Shown one piece after another: positions 61,374 to 64,000 of a stretch of DNA of 64,000 bases (its first letter is position 1; each line of letters starts with the position of its first letter). The stretch comes from Streptomyces mayonensis (GTDB lineage Bacteria > Actinomycetota > Actinomycetes > Streptomycetales > Streptomycetaceae). Made by a program: the position numbers and the translations under genes. The notes beneath the pieces were generated by a model. It was not told the origin of the DNA, ran no database searches, and saw only the letters and a program-made list of their open reading frames with translations. Location of the stretch: the NCBI RefSeq assembly GCF_018982965.1, contig NZ_JACBYP010000021.1, positions 1-64,000 of the forward strand, in the 5' to 3' direction.

Positions 61374-62579
61374 GTGACCGACAGTTATCTCTACGCAGCG
61401 GCAAGAACACCCTTCGGACGCTTCTCCGGCGCCCTCGCCGGTGTCCGGCCCGACGACCTGGCGGCACTCGCCGTCAGCGGGGTCCTCGGCAAGGTGCCGG
61501 CGCTCGAACCGGGCGACATCGACGACGTCGTCTGGGGGAACGCCAACGGCGCCGGCGAGGACAACCGCAATGTCGGCAGAATGGCCGTCCTGCTGGCCGG
61601 GCTGCCCACCGGCGTTCCCGCCACCACCGTCAACCGGCTGTGCGGCTCCTCCCTGGACGCGGCGATCATCGCCTCGCGGGCCATCGAGACCGGGGACGCC
61701 GACGTCGTACTGACCGGCGGGGTGGAGTCGATGTCGCGGGCTCCGTGGGTGCTGCCCAAACCGCACCGCGCCTACCCCGCCGGTGACATGACCGCGGTGT
61801 CCACCACCCTGGGCTGGCGGCTGGTCAACGAGCGCATGCCGAAGGAGTGGACGGTCTCCCTGGGCGAGGCCAACGAGCAGCTGGCCGAACGGTTCCCCGT
61901 CTCCCGCCGGCGGCAGGACGAGTTCGCCGCGCGGTCCCACGAACTCGCCGACGCGGCCTGGAACGCGGGTTTCTACGAGGACCTGGTCGTGCCGGTCACG
62001 GTGGACCGCAAGGGCGACACCCTCGCCCGCGACGAGGGCGTCCGGCCCGGCTCCACGGCCGACGGGCTCGCCGCGCTCAAGCCCGCGTTCCGCCCGGACG
62101 GCGTGATCACGGCGGGCAACGCCTCACCGCTCAGCGACGGGGCCTCGGCCGTACTGCTCGGCTCGGGGGCCGCCGCCGCGCGCATCGGCGCCGACCCGCT
62201 GGCCCGGGTCGCGGGGCGCGGGGTGTTCGCGCTGGACCCGCAGATGTTCGGCTTCGCTCCGGTGGAGGCGGCGAACCGGGCGCTGCGCGGCGCGGGCATC
62301 TCCTGGTCCGACGTCTCCGCGGTCGAACTCAACGAGGCGTTCGCCGTGCAGGCACTGGCCTGCGTGGACGCCTGGGGGATCGATCCCGGGACGGTCAACG
62401 CCAAGGGCGGCGCCATCGCCCTCGGCCACCCCCTGGGCGCCTCCGGCGGCCGGCTGCTCGGCACGCTGGCCCACCGGCTGAAGGAGTCCGGCGAGCGGTG
62501 GGGCCTCGCCGCGATCTGCATCGGAGTGGGCCAGGCACTCGCCGTGGTCCTGGAGAACGTGACGGAGACGAGCCGATGA
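61374..62579 (+). CDS. Acetyl-CoA acyltransferase (thiolase), 3-oxoadipyl-CoA thiolase-like
   Basis: Cleaves a beta-ketoacyl-CoA with CoA, 401 residues. The nucleophilic Cys is in VNRLCGSSLDAAIIAS near residue 89, and the GHPLGASGGR box holds the active His near 352. The C-terminal CIGVGQALAVVLE carries the second Cys. NEAFAVQALAC near 323 is typical of PcaF-like thiolases. It is followed directly by both CoA-transferase subunits. With a LysR regulator this resembles pcaFIJ of the beta-ketoadipate pathway, but the ring-cleavage genes are not seen, so acetoacetate use is possible. Confidence 0.9.
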   Translation: MTDSYLYAAARTPFGRFSGALAGVRPDDLAALAVSGVLGKVPALEPGDIDDVVWGNANGAGEDNRNVGRMAVLLAGLPTGVPATTVNRLCGSSLDAAIIASRAIETGDADVVLTGGVESMSRAPWVLPKPHRAYPAGDMTAVSTTLGWRLVNERMPKEWTVSLGEANEQLAERFPVSRRRQDEFAARSHELADAAWNAGFYEDLVVPVTVDRKGDTLARDEGVRPGSTADGLAALKPAFRPDGVITAGNASPLSDGASAVLLGSGAAAARIGADPLARVAGRGVFALDPQMFGFAPVEAANRALRGAGISWSDVSAVELNEAFAVQALACVDAWGIDPGTVNAKGGAIALGHPLGASGGRLLGTLAHRLKESGERWGLAAICIGVGQALAVVLENVTETSR

Positions 62580-63244
62580 CCACACAGCTGTGCGCCGACG
62601 CCGACGAGGCGGTCGCCGGGATCGAGGACGGATCCACCGTGCTCGTCGGCGGCTTCGGGATGGCCGGGATGCCGGTCGCCCTGATCGACGCCCTCATCCG
62701 CCAGGGCGCCAAGGACCTGACCGTGGTGTCCAACAACGCCGGCAACGGCGACACCGGGCTGGCCGCGCTGCTCGCCGAGGGCCGGGTCCGCAAGGTGATC
62801 TGCTCCTTCCCCCGCCAGAGGGACTCCTACGTCTTCGACGGCCTGTACCGGGCCGACCGGATCGAGCTGGAGGTCGTGCCGCAGGGCAGCCTGGCCGAGC
62901 GGATGCGGGCGGCCGGGGCCGGTATCGGCGCCTTCTACTGCCCCACCGGAGCGGGCACCCTGCTGGCCGAGGGCAAGGAGACCCGCGTCATCGACGGCCG
63001 CCCCCACGTGCTGGAGTACCCGATCAGGGGCGACGTGGCGCTGATCGGCGCCCACCGGGCGGACCGCATGGGCAACCTCGTCTACCGCAAGACGGCCCGC
63101 AACTTCGGACCGGTCATGGCGACCGCCGCCACCACCGTCGTCGCGCAGGTCCGCGAGATCGTCGAGACCGGTGCGATCGACCCCGAGACCGTCGTCACGC
63201 CGAGCATCTATGTCGACCGAGTGGTGCAGGAGGGGACCGCATGA
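62576..63244 (+). CDS. 3-Oxoacid CoA-transferase subunit A (PcaI-like)
   Basis: A 222-residue alpha subunit that with the next gene transfers CoA from succinyl-CoA to a 3-oxoacid. The family's CoA loop is VLVGGFGMAGMPVALIDALI near residues 22-41, and GAFYCPTGAGTLLAEGKE follows near residue 120. ATG overlaps the thiolase stop and the stop overlaps the next ATG, so all three genes are coupled. Confidence 0.92.
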   Translation: MTTQLCADADEAVAGIEDGSTVLVGGFGMAGMPVALIDALIRQGAKDLTVVSNNAGNGDTGLAALLAEGRVRKVICSFPRQRDSYVFDGLYRADRIELEVVPQGSLAERMRAAGAGIGAFYCPTGAGTLLAEGKETRVIDGRPHVLEYPIRGDVALIGAHRADRMGNLVYRKTARNFGPVMATAATTVVAQVREIVETGAIDPETVVTPSIYVDRVVQEGTA

Positions 63245-63951
63245 ACACCGACCGATCCACCGCGCAGGAAGTACCCGCCCCGCAGGACACGCCCGGCCCG
63301 CAGGACGTACGCGGTCCGCTGGGCCAGGACGACATCGCCGCCCTCGTGGCCCGGGACATCCCCCACGGTTCCTTCGTCAACCTCGGTATCGGCCGGCCGA
63401 CGTCGGTCGCCGATCATCTGCCGGCCGGCTCCGGTGTCGTACTCCACACCGAGAACGGCATGCTCAACATGGGGCCCGCCGCCCGGGGCGACGCGGTCGA
63501 CCCCGATCTCACCAACGCCGGCAAGATTCCCGTCACCGAGCTGCCCGGGTCGGCGTACTTCCACCACGCGGACTCCTTCGCCATGATGCGCGGCGGTCAC
63601 CTCGACGTCTGTGTCCTGGGCGCCTTCCAGGTCTCCGCGGCCGGCGACCTCGCCAACTGGCACACCGGCGCGCCCGACGCCATCCCCGCGGTCGGCGGAG
63701 CCATGGACCTGGCGATCGGGGCGAAGAAGGTGTTCGTGATGATGACGCTGTTCACCAGGACCGGCGCGCCCAAGCTGGTCCCGCGGTGCACCTACCCCCT
63801 GACCGGTCAGGGCTGTGCCGACCGCGTCTACACCGACCACGCGGTGTTCGACGTCACGCCGGAAGGTGTGGTGGTGCGGGAGACCTTCGGGACCAGTGTC
63901 GACGAGCTCGCGGGGCGCCTGGACCTGCCGCTGCTGCCGCTCGGCGGCTGA
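63241..63951 (+). CDS. 3-Oxoacid CoA-transferase subunit B (PcaJ-like)
   Basis: The 236-residue beta subunit bearing the catalytic glutamate in HTENGMLNMGPAA near residue 71, which forms a glutamyl-CoA thioester. A Pro/Gln-rich N-terminal tail of about 25 residues precedes the fold. GGHLDVCVLGAFQVS near 120 is typical. The gene ends 49 bases before the window edge, and those bases show only CGCCGCG repeats. Confidence 0.92.
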   Translation: MNTDRSTAQEVPAPQDTPGPQDVRGPLGQDDIAALVARDIPHGSFVNLGIGRPTSVADHLPAGSGVVLHTENGMLNMGPAARGDAVDPDLTNAGKIPVTELPGSAYFHHADSFAMMRGGHLDVCVLGAFQVSAAGDLANWHTGAPDAIPAVGGAMDLAIGAKKVFVMMTLFTRTGAPKLVPRCTYPLTGQGCADRVYTDHAVFDVTPEGVVVRETFGTSVDELAGRLDLPLLPLGG

Positions 63952-64000
63952 CGCCGCGCGGAGAGCGCCGCGCAGAGGACGCCGCGAACGCCGCCCGACC

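Overview
The window is GC-rich chromosomal DNA of a Streptomyces. The evidence is many GTG starts, leaderless genes with a TANNNT box 6-7 bases before the start codon, and a set of signature loci: sodN/sodX, ushX-sigH, a WhiB1-type wbl gene beside a PdtaS-type kinase, dasR-dasABCD-nagB, nrdABS, epi-isozizaene synthase with CYP170, and sigR-rsrA. From memory the gene order closely follows the central chromosome of S. coelicolor. I could not check this by alignment. I saw no tRNA, rRNA, CRISPR array, insertion sequence or prophage.

Layout. 0-7.3 kb: NAD(P)-malic enzyme, a polar amino-acid ABC importer, a methyltransferase, a CGNR regulator, and the divergent nickel-SOD pair sodX/sodN. 7.5-11.8 kb: an accessory-looking catabolic operon (epoxide hydrolase, a shrunken short-chain dehydrogenase, a fumarylacetoacetate-hydrolase-family enzyme, a SCO6745-family protein) divergent from a LysR regulator. 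11.8-15.7 kb: a two-gene ABC exporter, a DHFR-like reductase and an acetyltransferase. 15.9-18.7 kb: a cNMP-domain (family 2B) encapsulin shell gene followed by a polyprenyl diphosphate synthase with a disordered N-terminal extension, the probable cargo. 19-26.7 kb: amidase, PLP enzyme, Na+/H+ antiporter, zinc finger, ushX-sigH stress switch, lipid kinase, and wbl gene. 27-38 kb: a PdtaS-like kinase, then the chitobiose/GlcNAc block nagB, dasD-dasC-dasB-dasA and dasR, carrying six DasR-box (dre) matches, then a DUF3311/sodium:solute symporter pair. 38.5-43.6 kb: nrdABS behind paired NrdR boxes and a cobalamin riboswitch. 43.6-46.1 kb: albaflavenone biosynthesis. 46.3-54.9 kb: peptide deformylase, TPR protein, two HD-domain membrane proteins joined by a small cysteine-repeat reading frame, sigR-rsrA with its own sigma-R promoter, hydrolase, SRAP protein and M50-like protein. 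55-60.4 kb: aroA, rsgA, a guanidinium exporter behind a probable guanidine-III riboswitch, TetR, hisN and a CBS protein. 60.4-64 kb: a LysR-controlled thiolase/3-oxoacid CoA-transferase operon ending 49 bases before the window edge.

How the genes work together. DasABC imports chitobiose, DasD and NagB convert it toward fructose-6-phosphate, and DasR sensing of amino-sugar phosphates would control the block through the dre sites. NrdR (ATP/dATP state) and the B12 riboswitch (coenzyme supply for the alternative class II enzyme) both gate nrdABS. SigR/RsrA and SodN/SodX cover thiol and superoxide stress, and SigH/UshX covers osmotic and developmental stress. EizA and CYP170 make albaflavenone. 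The encapsulin-polyprenyl synthase pair suggests a second isoprenoid activity held inside a protein shell.
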